Assembly (NCBI GenBank): GCA_913056495.1
Contig: CAJXMO010000010.1
Coordinates: 1 to 64,000 of the forward strand
Source: an uncultured Alteromonadaceae bacterium
Lineage (GTDB): Bacteria > Pseudomonadota > Gammaproteobacteria > Enterobacterales > Alteromonadaceae
Length of the DNA stretch: 64,000 nucleotides
Direction of reading: 5' to 3'
Shown: positions 33,088-42,192 of the stretch, piece after piece
Layout of the letters: every line of letters begins with the position of its first letter
Numbering within the stretch: position 1 is the stretch's first letter
Notes under the pieces: generated by a model
The model's database searches: none
Seen by the model: the letters and a program-made list of their open reading frames with translations, nothing else
What the model was told of the DNA's origin: nothing
Position numbers and translations under genes: made by a program

Positions 33088-34812
33088 ATGCTGATACAAC
33101 AGGCCGCCGTGGCGGCCATTTTTGTTGCTACGATTGGCGCGCTTGTGTTTTCACGCTGGCGCGCTTCTCATATATTCAGTGCGGCACTATTGGCATTAAT
33201 CGCCGGACAGCTTGTCAGCATTGATACCTCTTTGAATAAAGCTATTAACCCGGGGGTAGTGACGTTAATCGCACTTATGCTGGCCTCACGTGCTTTAGAA
33301 CGGACCGCCTTACTCAAGTTATTTGCTCGTAATGCACTTGAAAAAAATGAAACTCGGTCGTTGGTTAAACTGACCGGTTTATCCGCTTTTGCTTCGTCAT
33401 TTTTAAATAATACCGCTGTTGTCGCCGCCTTGATCCGACCCATTAAAAAGCAAAATAAGATAGCAGCGTCCAAACTTTTGCTGCCACTGAGCTATGCTGC
33501 AATTTTGGGGGGGACAACCACACTGGTAGGCACATCGACTAATATGGTGGTTAACAGCTTTTGGATGGATTTAGGTTATCCGTCGCTTAGCTTTTTTGCG
33601 TTTTTTCCGGTTGGTATCGCTTTATTGGTATGCGGCTTGGTTGTTATGTTGTTAAACAAAAGCAGACTGCCGAATATTCAGATAGTCGAAGATGAAAAGC
33701 AATATTTTGTTGATGTCAAAATTAAACCTGAATCCCCCTTGGTAGGCAAAACCGTGTCGGATAACCACCTGAGGAATTTAAATAGTTTCTTCTTAGTTGA
33801 GATTATTCGCCGGGGACAATCTATTAGTCCGGTCAGACCGACTCATATAATAGAGTCAGGCGATCGTTTAGTTTTTAGCGGTGATATAAGCCATATTGAA
33901 GAGCTTCAAACTCTACCTGGGGTCAAGCTTTTTGCAGAGCATACAGGGCTAATGAGCGATAATCTGATTGAAGTCGTAGTTGCAAGTCACTCCAGCTTAA
34001 TCAGTAAAACATTAAAGTCAGTTGGTTTTAGAGCCATGTTTGATGCCGCAGTTGTCGGATTAAAACGCAATGGTTTGCAAGTTCCGGGTAAATTAGGTGA
34101 AGTTGAGCTGAAAGAGGGTGATAACTTATTATTGGCTGTTGGTCGAGATTTCAAAAGCCGAAAAAATTTGGATAAACACTTCTTTTTAATTTCGGATATG
34201 ACAGTAGAACAGCCACTTTCAGGCCAACTGAACTTTGCCGTGTTAAGTGGTTTTGCTGTGGTTATGGCACTGACGATAGCAGGCATTTCTAGCTTATTAG
34301 GCGGGCTACTGTTTTTTATTGCTGGATGCTTAGCATTCCGGGTGATTAAAACATCTGAATTAAAACGGTTATTTCCATTTGATCTCTGGTTAATTATTAC
34401 AGCTGCATTAACGCTTGCTGAAGCTATGATGCAATCCGGTCTCAGTGATAACATAGCTTCCGGTTTACATGCTTTATTCAGCCAGCAATCAGTCTGGTTT
34501 GCGTTTGTCGGGATTTTATTGGCGACAATATTACTGACAGAACTGGTTACGAATAACGCTGCAGCAGCACTGATGTTTCCACTGGCGATCAGTTTGGCTG
34601 AGAGTTTTTCTGTATCTCCGATAAGTCTGGTTATGGCGGTTGCATTCGGTGCAAGCGCCAGCTTTTTGAGTCCTTATGGCTACCAGACTAACTTACTCGT
34701 ATTCAATACAGGCGGATATAAATTTGGTGATTTTGTCCGATATGGTTTGCCTGTCTCTTTAATTTATATTTTAGTAACGGTTGCTCTTATTCCGTACTTT
34801 TTTCCTTTTTAA
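33088..34812 (+). CDS. SLC13-family permease with two RCK_C (TrkA-C) domains, probable sulfate importer
   Basis: The 574-residue membrane protein has an N-terminal block of helices with the SFLNNTAVVAALIRP motif, a second block with GGTTTLVGTSTNMVVN, two soluble TrkA-C-like domains (about 205-285 and 290-370) and a C-terminal membrane block with LVTNNAAAALMFP. This is the architecture of the CitMHS/SLC13 group that includes sulfate transporters. Lying between cysN and cysC, sulfate is the likely substrate, but specificity cannot be read from the sequence. Confidence 0.85.
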   Translation: MLIQQAAVAAIFVATIGALVFSRWRASHIFSAALLALIAGQLVSIDTSLNKAINPGVVTLIALMLASRALERTALLKLFARNALEKNETRSLVKLTGLSAFASSFLNNTAVVAALIRPIKKQNKIAASKLLLPLSYAAILGGTTTLVGTSTNMVVNSFWMDLGYPSLSFFAFFPVGIALLVCGLVVMLLNKSRLPNIQIVEDEKQYFVDVKIKPESPLVGKTVSDNHLRNLNSFFLVEIIRRGQSISPVRPTHIIESGDRLVFSGDISHIEELQTLPGVKLFAEHTGLMSDNLIEVVVASHSSLISKTLKSVGFRAMFDAAVVGLKRNGLQVPGKLGEVELKEGDNLLLAVGRDFKSRKNLDKHFFLISDMTVEQPLSGQLNFAVLSGFAVVMALTIAGISSLLGGLLFFIAGCLAFRVIKTSELKRLFPFDLWLIITAALTLAEAMMQSGLSDNIASGLHALFSQQSVWFAFVGILLATILLTELVTNNAAAALMFPLAISLAESFSVSPISLVMAVAFGASASFLSPYGYQTNLLVFNTGGYKFGDFVRYGLPVSLIYILVTVALIPYFFPF

Positions 34813-34823
34813 GGTAACGACAG

Positions 34824-35420
34824 ATGAAAAATGAAAATATAGTTTGGCACCCAACTCAAGTGACTAAAGCACAGCGCGCAGAGCAAAAGAATCAGCGCCC
34901 TTGTATTTTATGGTTTACCGGTCTGAGTGGTTCAGGCAAATCAACCGTTGCCAATGCGGTTGAAAGTAAACTCTATGAAACCGGTTGTCACTCGTATTTA
35001 TTAGATGGCGATAATGTGCGTCATGGTATTAATAAAGATCTGACATTTACAGATGAAGACAGAATTGAAAATATTCGACGCATTGGTGAAATTAGCAAAC
35101 TCTTTATTGATTCTGGCTTATTGGTTTTGACCGCGTTCATCTCGCCGTTCAGGGCTGATCGAGCTATGGTCAGAGATTTGGTCGGAGATGCCGAGTTTAT
35201 TGAAGTATTTATTGATACGCCAATTGAAGTGTGCGAACAGCGTGACCCTAAAGGTTTATATAAAAAAGCGCGTCAGGGAGAAATCAAGCACTTTACAGGC
35301 ATAGATTCGCCTTATGAAGCGCCAGAGAAGCCTGAGGTTGTCGTAAAAACGGCCGAGCTGAATATTGAAGAATGTGCTGACTCGGTTTTAGCCTACCTGA
35401 AGGCAAATGGTTATATTTAA
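34824..35420 (+). CDS. cysC: Adenylylsulfate kinase
   Basis: CysC phosphorylates APS to PAPS. The 198-residue product has the P loop [18 protein letters not shown], the [10 protein letters not shown] motif, the FISPFRADR motif and the [22 protein letters not shown] lid region. The length is standard. It is the last gene of the operon, 11 bases after the permease. No cysH, cysI or cysJ lies in the window, so PAPS could also serve sulfotransferases. Confidence 0.96.
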   Translation: MKNENIVWHPTQVTKAQRAEQKNQRPCILWFTGLSGSGKSTVANAVESKLYETGCHSYLLDGDNVRHGINKDLTFTDEDRIENIRRIGEISKLFIDSGLLVLTAFISPFRADRAMVRDLVGDAEFIEVFIDTPIEVCEQRDPKGLYKKARQGEIKHFTGIDSPYEAPEKPEVVVKTAELNIEECADSVLAYLKANGYI

Positions 35421-35501
35421 TATTGTATTCTCACGGCGTAAACACAGAACGACCGTAAAAGCTGACGCTATTAATAATTGATTATAAACGCTACCAGAAA
35501 A

Positions 35502-35533
35502 ATAAAACCAGCAAGTTAGCTTGCTGGTTTTAT
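35502..35533. terminator. Bidirectional terminator between cysC and prsR
   Basis: ATAAAACCAGCAAG, a TTAG loop and CTTGCTGGTTTTAT form a long perfect stem with A and T runs on both sides. It overlaps the last codons of prsR and terminates both convergent units. Confidence 0.85.
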
Positions 35534-36880
35534 ATCATCCAGTTGATACTTTTCTATCATTGCATACAGGGTTGGCCGTGTGACGCCCAGTAATTCGGCT
35601 GTTTTTGACATATTTTGCTCAGCCATATTATAAGCTTGGCGAATTGCACTGGATTCGGCTTTTTCCCTAACCTCGCGTAAATTTAATGACCCTATCTCAT
35701 TCGCAGGCGCATCAGCAGATATATACAGGCCTAAATCATCAGCCGTAATGAAGGTAGTATCTGCCATAACAACAGCAGACTTGAGTTTATTTTGCAGTTC
35801 GCGGATATTACCAGACCATTTATGTGCCAGCATGGCCTGTTTAGCATCATCACTGAAGCCCTTGATTGATTTGTTGAACTGTTCGTTATAACTGCTCAAA
35901 AAAGACTTAGCTAACAAAAGTACATCATTGCCGCGATCTCTCAAAGGTGGAATAGTGATAATTAGCTCACTAATTCGGTAAAATAAATCTTCTCTGAAGG
36001 TTTGTTCTGTAGACATCTGTTGCAGATCTCTGTGTGTAGCGCAAATAACTCTGATATCAACAGGGATTTCCTGTCGCCCGCCAACTCGTTCAATCACTCT
36101 TTCTTGTAAAAAGCGCAGCATTTTTGCCTGCAGGGGCAGGGGCATGTCACCTATCTCATCTAAAAATAAAGTGCCGCCCTGTGCCGTTTCAATTTTACCT
36201 TTAGTCGTTTTTGAAGCACCGGTAAAAGCCCCTTTTTCATAGCCGAATAATTCACTTTCTAATAAGTTTTCAGGAATCGAAGCACAGTTTATTGCAATAA
36301 ATGCTTTATCAGCTCTGTCACTGTGGTTATGAATTGAGCGTGCAAATACCTCTTTACCTGTGCCACTCTCACCTAACAGTAAAGTAGTTATCTCTGTTTT
36401 GGCAATTTTTTCTGCACGTTTAGTTGCAGCCAGTATGCTGTCACTGTTGCCGATAATAGCGCCCAGAGCCGGGTTGACTTTGGCGAGTCGTCGGTTTTCC
36501 TGTTCCAGCTCTACCAGGTTAAATGCTCTTTGAATAATGGTATTGAGCGTGTCGACATCGATAGGCTTCTGATAAAAATCGTAAGCACCCAGTTCAACAG
36601 ATTTTAATGCGTGTTCTTTGTCTGTATTTCCCGTGATGACAATGACTTTTGTATTGGGTGACAGCGTTAAAATTTCAGTGAGTGCAGCTAACCCTTCTGA
36701 TGCATTTGCTGGGTCCGGCGGCAAACCTAAATCGAGTGTTACGACTTCAGGCTCGAATCGACGTAATTGCGCGATAGCACTTTGTCTGTCATCTGCAAAT
36801 ATGATGTCGTAGTCTGAAAGGCCCCATTTGAGTTGCTTTTGGATCCCTTTATCGTCATCTACAACAAGTAATTTTGCCAT
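35516..36880 (-). CDS. prsR: PEP-CTERM-system sigma-54-dependent response regulator PrsR
   Basis: PrsR is the NtrC-type regulator paired with PrsK in exosortase/PEP-CTERM bacteria. The 454-residue product has a receiver (Asp50 in VVTLDLGLPP), an AAA+ domain with GESGTGKE (Walker A, about 170), the sigma-54-contacting GAFTGA loop (about 236) and a Fis-type helix-turn-helix at the C-terminus (MSKTAELLGVTRPTLYAMIEKY). It probably binds the dyads found before the PEP-CTERM genes and the Tat-protein operon. It follows prsK by 50 bases. Confidence 0.93.
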   Translation of the reverse strand: MAKLLVVDDDKGIQKQLKWGLSDYDIIFADDRQSAIAQLRRFEPEVVTLDLGLPPDPANASEGLAALTEILTLSPNTKVIVITGNTDKEHALKSVELGAYDFYQKPIDVDTLNTIIQRAFNLVELEQENRRLAKVNPALGAIIGNSDSILAATKRAEKIAKTEITTLLLGESGTGKEVFARSIHNHSDRADKAFIAINCASIPENLLESELFGYEKGAFTGASKTTKGKIETAQGGTLFLDEIGDMPLPLQAKMLRFLQERVIERVGGRQEIPVDIRVICATHRDLQQMSTEQTFREDLFYRISELIITIPPLRDRGNDVLLLAKSFLSSYNEQFNKSIKGFSDDAKQAMLAHKWSGNIRELQNKLKSAVVMADTTFITADDLGLYISADAPANEIGSLNLREVREKAESSAIRQAYNMAEQNMSKTAELLGVTRPTLYAMIEKYQLDDIKPAS

Positions 36881-36930
36881 CCATATGTCCTTAAGTTTTT
36901 TGTTGTTTTGTCATGTATGGTTAGGTTTAA

Positions 36931-38973
36931 CTAGCCGTTATCCGGTAACTCAATGATGAATTCAGTTCCTTTATCGGGAATTGAGCTTACCGTCAACCGA
37001 CCACCGATTTGCTCTATATAGAGCTTAGCATCATATGCGCCAATGCCCATACCGGCATTGCCTTTAGTGGTTTCAAAAGGTTTAAATAGTTTATGTTTGA
37101 TAAAAGACTCGCTCATACCGCAGCCTGTATCTTTGATTGAAATTCTGATAAAGCTATTTTGTTGCTCAAGCTTTATGAGTACCTGCCCTGAATCCTGAGT
37201 CGCTTGCTGAGCATTATCAATTAAATGGTATAACACATTAGAGAATTTTTCAGTATCCAAATTCAACTCAATCTTATGGCTCGGTATTAATTCAGGCTCG
37301 GGTAAAAAATTTTGACACTGGTTATTTATGATGTTTTGAATAAAATCGTTTAAATTAACCAAGCTTTGCGTTTGTTTATCTTCTAGTGTTTTGTTTGTGA
37401 GCTGGGCCAGCATTTTTTCCATTCGTTGCTTGGTATAACCCAGTGTTTCAAACGTATCATCAATAAATTCAGGATTATTTTTATGCTTTTGCGCATTCGA
37501 TAAAATCATATTAATCTGCGCTAATACATTTTTTAAATCATGAATAACAAAAGCGGACATTCTACTAAATGCGGCAAATTGGGCATTTTCAGTCACAATT
37601 TCATTGGCTTCGTGCTGGAAAATATAGTGACCAACCTGATTGGTTACCACTGTCATATAATCACGAATTTCCCAATTAAAATTTAGGTATTCTTTTTTGG
37701 TATTATCCATACACACCAGTCCCCACAAGCTTTCTTGCTGATAGACAGGTACCACAACATGAAATGGGCAGGTATTAATCAGCTCATCAGGTAATGCTAA
37801 ACCCGGGTAACGATTCTTGTTATGTTGGTAATCTTTAAAGTCAATTACCCAGTGTTTTTTTAGAATGTAAGGTATCAATATATCGCTCATTTCCTTTATC
37901 AGCGGATCCAGCTCAAGATCGTTTTCCTGACGTGACCTTGATGCGATATTCTCTAACTTACTCCCTTTTAATTTAAATAGATAACCCGAGTCATAATGAA
38001 TAGCACGTATAAATACTTCTAAGCTTCTGCCATAAAAGTCGGCTGATTCACCTAAGGGTTTATTTAACTGATTTGTTAAATCCAGCCACTGTGCTCTGTA
38101 ATCAAATTGATTAGCAAAGAAGTTTTTTTCTAAAAATACACGAATGTTTCTTTTTAGCGTTTCGGAGATAAAGAGAGCAAACATTAATGTAAATGCTAAT
38201 GCAACAAAGATAATTTGAACCATGCCAGTCCATTGAGATTCAATACTTTTAATGTAGTACCCGGCTAACGCCATAAAACACAAATATAAACCGGCTCCGA
38301 GTAACAGGCTGCTTTGAAATACCATTTCTCGTGATATATAGATGCTAATACCCAAGGATTTGCTGCGTTTTAGTGACCATAGAATGAGTGGAATAATTGC
38401 CGCATGTAAATAGCCTCTGGCAAGCCACATATCTGGTTGAAGCTTCACAACTAAACTAGCATCAGAAAAAACGATAAAATCAAAAATCATTAAAGTTCCT
38501 AAAGCTAGAATCAAAGGCTTTAATCCCCACAACGCATTTTTAGACTTTCGATAAAGGAGCTCCAGAAGGATTAGTGAGTAAACTGTTAAACCAAGATAAG
38601 CAATATAAATCCAGGCATTTGGAAAAATATGCAGTGATGATACGACAGGCAAAATGAGACTCAATATTAGTAAACTGATCACTGAATATGAGCGAAAGAA
38701 TAGTTTTGCAGATTTGTTTTGGCTGGTTAATGTTGCTAATAAAAAAATACCGGTTGAACAAACACGCAAACTTTCTGCCCAACTTGACAAGTATGTATAA
38801 GCACCCGTGTAATTTATAATTAAGTAACTAGCTGCCCAAAACAAACTACAGACGGTAAACCAGATAAGTCCTAGGTGAGGGAGGTTTTTATTCTTAGAAG
38901 CTAATGATAAAAGAAGCAAGGCTAAATAAACAAGGAATGAGAGTGCATAGCCAAGCCAGTTAATGTAATCCAT
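36931..38973 (-). CDS. prsK: PEP-CTERM-system sensor histidine kinase PrsK
   Basis: The 680-residue protein has an N-terminal block of about eight membrane helices (to about residue 270), a GAF-like domain (about 300-450), a phosphoacceptor helix with FVIHDLKNVLAQ (His478) and a HATPase domain with DNAQQAT (N box), DTGCGMS (G1) and GNAGMGIGAYDAK (G2). This is the layout of the PrsK family. Its partner PrsR is next. It lies 41 bases after the nucleotidyltransferase gene, so it may be co-transcribed with that cassette. Confidence 0.93.
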   Translation of the reverse strand: MDYINWLGYALSFLVYLALLLLSLASKNKNLPHLGLIWFTVCSLFWAASYLIINYTGAYTYLSSWAESLRVCSTGIFLLATLTSQNKSAKLFFRSYSVISLLILSLILPVVSSLHIFPNAWIYIAYLGLTVYSLILLELLYRKSKNALWGLKPLILALGTLMIFDFIVFSDASLVVKLQPDMWLARGYLHAAIIPLILWSLKRSKSLGISIYISREMVFQSSLLLGAGLYLCFMALAGYYIKSIESQWTGMVQIIFVALAFTLMFALFISETLKRNIRVFLEKNFFANQFDYRAQWLDLTNQLNKPLGESADFYGRSLEVFIRAIHYDSGYLFKLKGSKLENIASRSRQENDLELDPLIKEMSDILIPYILKKHWVIDFKDYQHNKNRYPGLALPDELINTCPFHVVVPVYQQESLWGLVCMDNTKKEYLNFNWEIRDYMTVVTNQVGHYIFQHEANEIVTENAQFAAFSRMSAFVIHDLKNVLAQINMILSNAQKHKNNPEFIDDTFETLGYTKQRMEKMLAQLTNKTLEDKQTQSLVNLNDFIQNIINNQCQNFLPEPELIPSHKIELNLDTEKFSNVLYHLIDNAQQATQDSGQVLIKLEQQNSFIRISIKDTGCGMSESFIKHKLFKPFETTKGNAGMGIGAYDAKLYIEQIGGRLTVSSIPDKGTEFIIELPDNG

Positions 38974-39014
38974 ATATACAACTTACCTTATATTTTAGTC
39001 GAAGAGCCTACCTA

Positions 39015-40088
39015 TTAACCATGAGTTTGTGGTGATTTTTCGCCAGCTCGCCATTTATGAAGTGTATGTTTGAGTAGGATATTAAGCGGCATTTTCAAGT
39101 AATGAGCACGAACAAAAAGCATAAAATTAGCAACTTTATAGAGTAAAGCCGATTTTTGAGATAATTTATACTCAGGGTCCAGTACGATGTTGAATAGTTT
39201 ATCTGTTATTTTGTTTTTAACCTTTATTTCTGGTTGATTTATGCCTGGTAGGCTGCCATAAAAATAGTTTATTTGTGATAAACAGTATTCAAGAATGAAC
39301 TCAATATTGAGTTCTTTTGCTCTACTTTTTAGTGACTCTATAAATTTGGGTTGAGTGTCTAATGCCTCTTCTAGTAGGAAGTAAATATCATTTAAATCTC
39401 TGAAACTATTTTCAAATTCTTCCCCTAAAAATAAATGAACGGCACTATGTAAGATCATATCCCGGGTGGATAAAATTTTAAATCGTGGATCAGCCGAAAT
39501 GTTTGCTTCCTGTTCTAATTTTTCTATAGGGATAGTAATCCGGCTGGTGACGGGGATTAAATTATGGTGAACATCTATTGTCAGGCACGGACTTGAGTGG
39601 CTTAAGGGGGGAAGCTCGTGTGCCCACTCTTTGTAATAAGCCATATCATAGTTAGATATCTCCCCGTATGACCATCCACTCCACAGAAGAATTTGTTCAA
39701 TCGTATTTAACTTATCTTTAGGGATATAAAAATCTACATCATTAAAAATACGCCCTTTTCCAGCTTTTAGCGAACTAGCCTGGTACGCTGCGCCTTTTAA
39801 TAAGATTGGTTTAATTCCAACGCCTGAAAGAGATTTAATGATTTTATCCATACAGATATTTACGTCTATCTGATGAGACTCTGTTAGTATAAGGGCGGAT
39901 TTAAAGTGCCAGTGTATTGAATCAGGAATATATTTTTTTAAACTATCGGTATAGATCAATTGAGCAAGCTTACAGATTGTATCCGTTGAATATGCTTGAG
40001 AAATCAGCGCTTGCCAGTTTGATGTATTTAACTTTTGAACATAATCAGGTTGCTTGAGTACCCTTGAAAGCAATGTTTGATGGTCCAT
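39015..40088 (-). CDS. Nucleotidyltransferase family protein (NTP_transf_5 type) of the HprK/PqqD cassette
   Basis: The 357-residue protein has the polymerase-beta-like motif of this family: LLKGAAYQ followed by GRIFNDVDFYIP, in which the DVD aspartates would bind metal, and a later DVHHNL. The family occurs next to HprK-like kinases, including some lasso-peptide clusters where it is reported to add phosphates beyond the first. Here it is six bases after the HprK-like gene. Its substrate is unknown. No signal peptide is seen, so it acts in the cytoplasm. Confidence 0.8.
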   Translation of the reverse strand: MDHQTLLSRVLKQPDYVQKLNTSNWQALISQAYSTDTICKLAQLIYTDSLKKYIPDSIHWHFKSALILTESHQIDVNICMDKIIKSLSGVGIKPILLKGAAYQASSLKAGKGRIFNDVDFYIPKDKLNTIEQILLWSGWSYGEISNYDMAYYKEWAHELPPLSHSSPCLTIDVHHNLIPVTSRITIPIEKLEQEANISADPRFKILSTRDMILHSAVHLFLGEEFENSFRDLNDIYFLLEEALDTQPKFIESLKSRAKELNIEFILEYCLSQINYFYGSLPGINQPEIKVKNKITDKLFNIVLDPEYKLSQKSALLYKVANFMLFVRAHYLKMPLNILLKHTLHKWRAGEKSPQTHG

Positions 40089-40094
40089 CTTTAG

Positions 40095-41006
40095 TTATTC
40101 CATTATCTCATCTATTGCTTTTAGTGCGGTGGCTAGATCTCCACCGTATTCTAAGCTGTAGCAATTTGAGTTATTTATTAATTTACCTAAGATTTCAAAT
40201 CCGTGATAGTGTAAAACTGAAAAGTTAAAGCAGTGTTTACTCAATTCCAACAGCGTATCTGCTTTTTCTTTTTGCATTAGTTTAAGCTGTTTTGTTGGCA
40301 AATCTGCTTGGTATTTAGGAAAAATAATTGCTTTAGGGCGAGCGGGTTTGATGTTTTTTACGCTATTCGCGGGTGGTTTAAAATGCGCAACGCTTCCTTT
40401 GATCGTATCGTGAATTACATTACTATGGACAATATCTGGAGCAAACTCTTTGATGATATCAATAGACCTATTTTTCAAACTTACAGGTCTGGCATTTGGG
40501 TAAACCAAATCGCCTTCGGCTCCAACAAACGCGAGTTCATCTGAAAATAAGTTATAGCCTCTCCTGTAGGTTAAAGCTGCGCATAAAGTACTCTTACCTG
40601 ATCCCGGTGTTCCCGGCATGATTAATACGTTACCACTTTTTTCTAAGACGGCTGAATGTATTAATAAATGGGTATTAATGTGATTTGTTGCAGTCCAATT
40701 TAACCCCCATTCGAGTAAGGGAAAAGCCTGGGCTCTAGGAAGAGGCATAAAAGGCTCTTTTGAGTTACATTTAAAGCATACTTGCTTTTTAATATAACGG
40801 CGTATAGATAAAGGTGGGGTGAGTTCAACTTTAAAATCAGCAATGGCTTCTGATACGGAATAATCAGAATATAAGCTAAAAACTGATTCTAGCAAATCCG
40901 GATACTGGCTATGTAAGCTAATAACAGATTGAGCTAATTCAATTTTTATTCCTTCATATTTGCATTTATGGCTGAAGTGTTCATATGTCAGGTCTGATAT
41001 TTTCAT
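40095..41006 (-). CDS. HprK-related kinase (HPr-rel-A system)
   Basis: The 303-residue protein has a divergent N-terminal domain, then the HPr kinase-like core: HSAVL (His117), Walker A GTPGSGKST (132-140), FSDELAF (Asp156, Glu157) and a VYPNARPVSLK segment. It is not a phosphotransferase-system HPr kinase: there is no HPr or PTS gene nearby. It belongs to the branch that occurs with a PqqD-like protein and a nucleotidyltransferase. It overlaps the PqqD-like gene by 26 bases, implying coupled translation. The target is probably a peptide or protein presented by the PqqD-like partner. Confidence 0.88.
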   Translation of the reverse strand: MKISDLTYEHFSHKCKYEGIKIELAQSVISLHSQYPDLLESVFSLYSDYSVSEAIADFKVELTPPLSIRRYIKKQVCFKCNSKEPFMPLPRAQAFPLLEWGLNWTATNHINTHLLIHSAVLEKSGNVLIMPGTPGSGKSTLCAALTYRRGYNLFSDELAFVGAEGDLVYPNARPVSLKNRSIDIIKEFAPDIVHSNVIHDTIKGSVAHFKPPANSVKNIKPARPKAIIFPKYQADLPTKQLKLMQKEKADTLLELSKHCFNFSVLHYHGFEILGKLINNSNCYSLEYGGDLATALKAIDEIME

Positions 41007-41292
41007 TTACAATTATATTCTTAGACTTCAATCCAGAGAGCGCCTGATTGATATCGGCAATATTATTTTTAGATGTAGACTCGCCACATTTTAATTTTAT
41101 GATATCAGCATCACTCAAACCTTGTGGATGGTCAAGACAAAATGTAAAAATTTCTGACAATAGGTTTTCCAACCGAAGCATTGTTTTTGATGTTCGGTGA
41201 TAAATGACTAATCCATCGGAATATTGAAAAAATGTTTCTCCAATATCCGGATGGACTTTATTGAGTGTTAATAATGGCTTTGAATCTTGCAC
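40981..41292 (-). CDS. PqqD-like peptide-binding protein of the HPr-rel-A system
   Basis: The 103-residue protein has the PqqD/RRE (RiPP recognition element) pattern: a beta-rich N-terminus, the LVIYHRTSKTMLRLENLLSEIF helix region and a DADIIKLKCG...INQALSGLKSKNII winged-helix end. PqqD-like proteins bind leader peptides and hand them to modifying enzymes. It starts at GTG six bases after the stop of the Tat-signal protein and overlaps the kinase gene. The ribosome-binding site is weak, so translation is probably coupled to the upstream gene. Confidence 0.8.
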   Translation of the reverse strand: MQDSKPLLTLNKVHPDIGETFFQYSDGLVIYHRTSKTMLRLENLLSEIFTFCLDHPQGLSDADIIKLKCGESTSKNNIADINQALSGLKSKNIIVNENIRPDI

Positions 41293-41298
41293 GACCGT

Positions 41299-42015
41299 TT
41301 AATGCTGAGCTTGTGCAAAGAAGTCAGGTACGTCGACAACCGAAAAATCGATAATAGCGCCTGTCGAGGTTGTATAGCTGGGAGCGCCACTTTCGTACGC
41401 ATTATAAAGACCAATAACATCGTTTGGTGCGATCCTTGGGTCATAAGGGTTATCCCAACCCAAATAAATCGAGTTAAGCAGCACTTTGGCGGCTTCAGAA
41501 TGAATGGTCCCATCCATATTAATGACTTCGTAAAAGGTTTTTCCGTATGTATCTGAACCAACCGGTGAGTAAAAACCTACGTCTTCCCAAAAAGTCGCTT
41601 TGGGATCATCATTATAGTCATTAGGATCCCCTGCATATGGTTGCCCGGGTATCGTGTCGTACGGACTATCTTGAGTATCTGATTTATATATCAGTTTCTT
41701 TGAGTTATTTGGATCTGGCATTCTTGGATGAGGAGCGATACCCGTTTGATACCAGTTTCCTCTGCTGCCTGCTCCATTACCTGATTCGGGGTTTTTCCAT
41801 GCGCCGTGGCTGTATCCACATTCTTCGTCGCCATGTCGCACCTGACCAGAAGGCGATACAGATGCAAAACCTGAAATAGAACAGATGCTTGCACGTGCGG
41901 GTTGGCTGACCAAAGCTGTAAGCGCAACACCAGCGGACGCTTTTTGGATAAATTTACGTCTGGATGGACTTGCGTTTTTATTAACGTTATTCATTCCGTC
42001 ATTATCAGGTTTCAT
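41299..42015 (-). CDS. Tat-exported protein of unknown function, first gene of the PqqD/HprK operon
   Basis: The 238-residue protein has a twin-arginine signal (SRRKFIQKASAG at about 18-29, hydrophobic ALTALVS, predicted cleavage near ARA). The mature part holds two to three cysteines early (ASICSIS, EECGYSHG), a CGYSHGAWKNP motif reminiscent of the GYWKNH-type motif of some secreted proteins, and a Pro/Asp/Gly-rich centre. There is no PEP-CTERM tail and no enzyme family I recognise. Six bases separate it from the PqqD-like gene, so it is the prime candidate substrate or effector of that cassette. Confidence 0.7.
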   Translation of the reverse strand: MKPDNDGMNNVNKNASPSRRKFIQKASAGVALTALVSQPARASICSISGFASVSPSGQVRHGDEECGYSHGAWKNPESGNGAGSRGNWYQTGIAPHPRMPDPNNSKKLIYKSDTQDSPYDTIPGQPYAGDPNDYNDDPKATFWEDVGFYSPVGSDTYGKTFYEVINMDGTIHSEAAKVLLNSIYLGWDNPYDPRIAPNDVIGLYNAYESGAPSYTTSTGAIIDFSVVDVPDFFAQAQH

Positions 42016-42109
42016 AGTGGAACACCTCTCCTAAAATCTTACTAATCAATTATAGAGCACTAACTCTATCTTGAGAATAAGTAAACCATAAATATAATAA
42101 CGTTTATTA

Positions 42110-42125
42110 AGCAATTTTAATGCCT
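42110..42125 (-). promoter_or_regulatory. Sigma-54 promoter of the Tat-protein/PqqD/HprK operon
   Basis: Read on the minus strand, AGGCAT-N5-TTGCT matches the -24/-12 consensus (GG and GC 10 bases apart). Only the first base and the sixth differ from TGGCAC. The start site would be about 42098, giving a leader of about 83 bases before the ATG at 42015, which has AGGAG upstream. Confidence 0.7.
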
Positions 42126-42175
42126 GTTTTTATCACTATGTTATTTATATAGTTTTTTGATGAAACCAGAATCCG

Positions 42176-42192
42176 TGTAAACTATTCTGACA
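42176..42192 (-). promoter_or_regulatory. Putative PrsR operator (dyad TGTCAG-N5-TTTACA)
   Basis: On the minus strand this reads TGTCAG-AATAG-TTTACA and lies 50 bases upstream of the -24 element. Two other copies stand before the PEP-CTERM genes at 46809 and 48244. The site overlaps the last codons of the upstream protease gene. Assignment to PrsR is by inference from shared sigma-54 promoters and the nearby prsR gene. Confidence 0.65.

Noticed and set aside
41268..41930. Frames on both strands overlapping the Tat-protein gene
   Set aside because: They are shadows of a gene with a clear Tat signal, ribosome-binding site and coupled downstream gene.
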